A stretch of 5,551 bases of DNA from Endomicrobium sp. (GTDB lineage: Bacteria > Elusimicrobiota > Endomicrobiia > Endomicrobiales > Endomicrobiaceae): positions 1 to 5,551 of the forward strand of contig JAITKZ010000046.1 of assembly GCA_031278115.1 (NCBI GenBank), given 5' to 3'. Position 1 is the first letter of the stretch, and each line of letters opens with the position of its first letter. Shown here piece after piece: positions 5,534 through 5,551 of this stretch. The notes under the pieces were generated by a model that had not been told where the DNA came from, did no database searches, and was given only the letters and a program-made list of their open reading frames with translations. A program made the position numbers and the translations under genes.

Positions 5534-5551
5534 CTATTTCTTTCCCTTGTG
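5534..5551 (-). CDS. Possible 3' end of an upstream exbB/tolQ-like gene (last five codons)
   Basis: Minus-strand bases 5551-5534 read His-Lys-Gly-Lys-Lys-stop (TAG) in the same frame as exbD, and the stop directly abuts the exbD ATG. ExbB/TolQ genes normally precede exbD/tolR and often end in lysine-rich tails, so this is probably their end. Only five codons are visible, so the identity rests on position alone. Confidence 0.35.
   Translation of the reverse strand, partial: HKGKK

Noticed and set aside
1..5551. CRISPR array, insertion sequence, tRNA or rRNA genes
   Set aside because: No regularly spaced long repeats, transposase frame, terminal repeats or RNA gene signatures were seen; coding genes fill nearly all of the window.

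Overview
This window is AT-rich bacterial DNA. Every gene I can support lies on the minus strand, so transcription runs from high to low coordinates. An ExbD/TolR protein, with the apparent tail of an ExbB/TolQ-like gene just upstream, points to a Gram-negative (diderm) cell. I cannot name the lineage. Low GC, tight gene packing and a broken mutS frame would fit a host-associated or genome-reducing lineage such as the Endomicrobium type of Elusimicrobiota, but that is only a guess.

Layout in the direction of transcription: (1) the last codons of a probable exbB/tolQ (5551-5534), whose stop codon abuts exbD; (2) exbD (5533-5129), an energy-transducing inner-membrane protein; (3) a 111-base gap (5128-5018), the only real intergenic space, with a plausible sigma-70-type promoter and three ACAAT words spaced exactly 10 bases apart; (4) miaB (5017-3761, TTG start), tRNA methylthiotransferase; (5) a small membrane-anchored lytic transglycosylase (3764-3219), overlapping miaB by ATGA; (6) mutS, split into two frames (3209-1386 and 1386-637); (7) the start of mutL (634 to the window edge). 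Gaps inside miaB-slt-mutS-mutL are -4, 9, -1 and 2 bases, so these genes are probably one transcript. It combines mismatch repair (MutS recognises the mismatch, MutL couples to strand removal) with tRNA A37 modification and a peptidoglycan enzyme.

The most interesting feature is the mutS junction. The two reading frames together encode all MutS motifs, but the break falls inside the ATPase domain just before Walker A. At the break there is a T7 run forming the heptamer T TTT TTA (U UUU UUA in RNA), a canonical -1 frameshift site. A -1 shift there yields a junction peptide that fits the MutS family and an 857-residue protein of normal length. The options are programmed or transcriptional recoding, a slippage-switchable or recently broken mutS, or a homopolymer sequencing error. 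The coding sequences also hold several unusually long perfect inverted repeats, including a 24-base palindrome over the MutS Walker B region and a 13-bp stem in slt.
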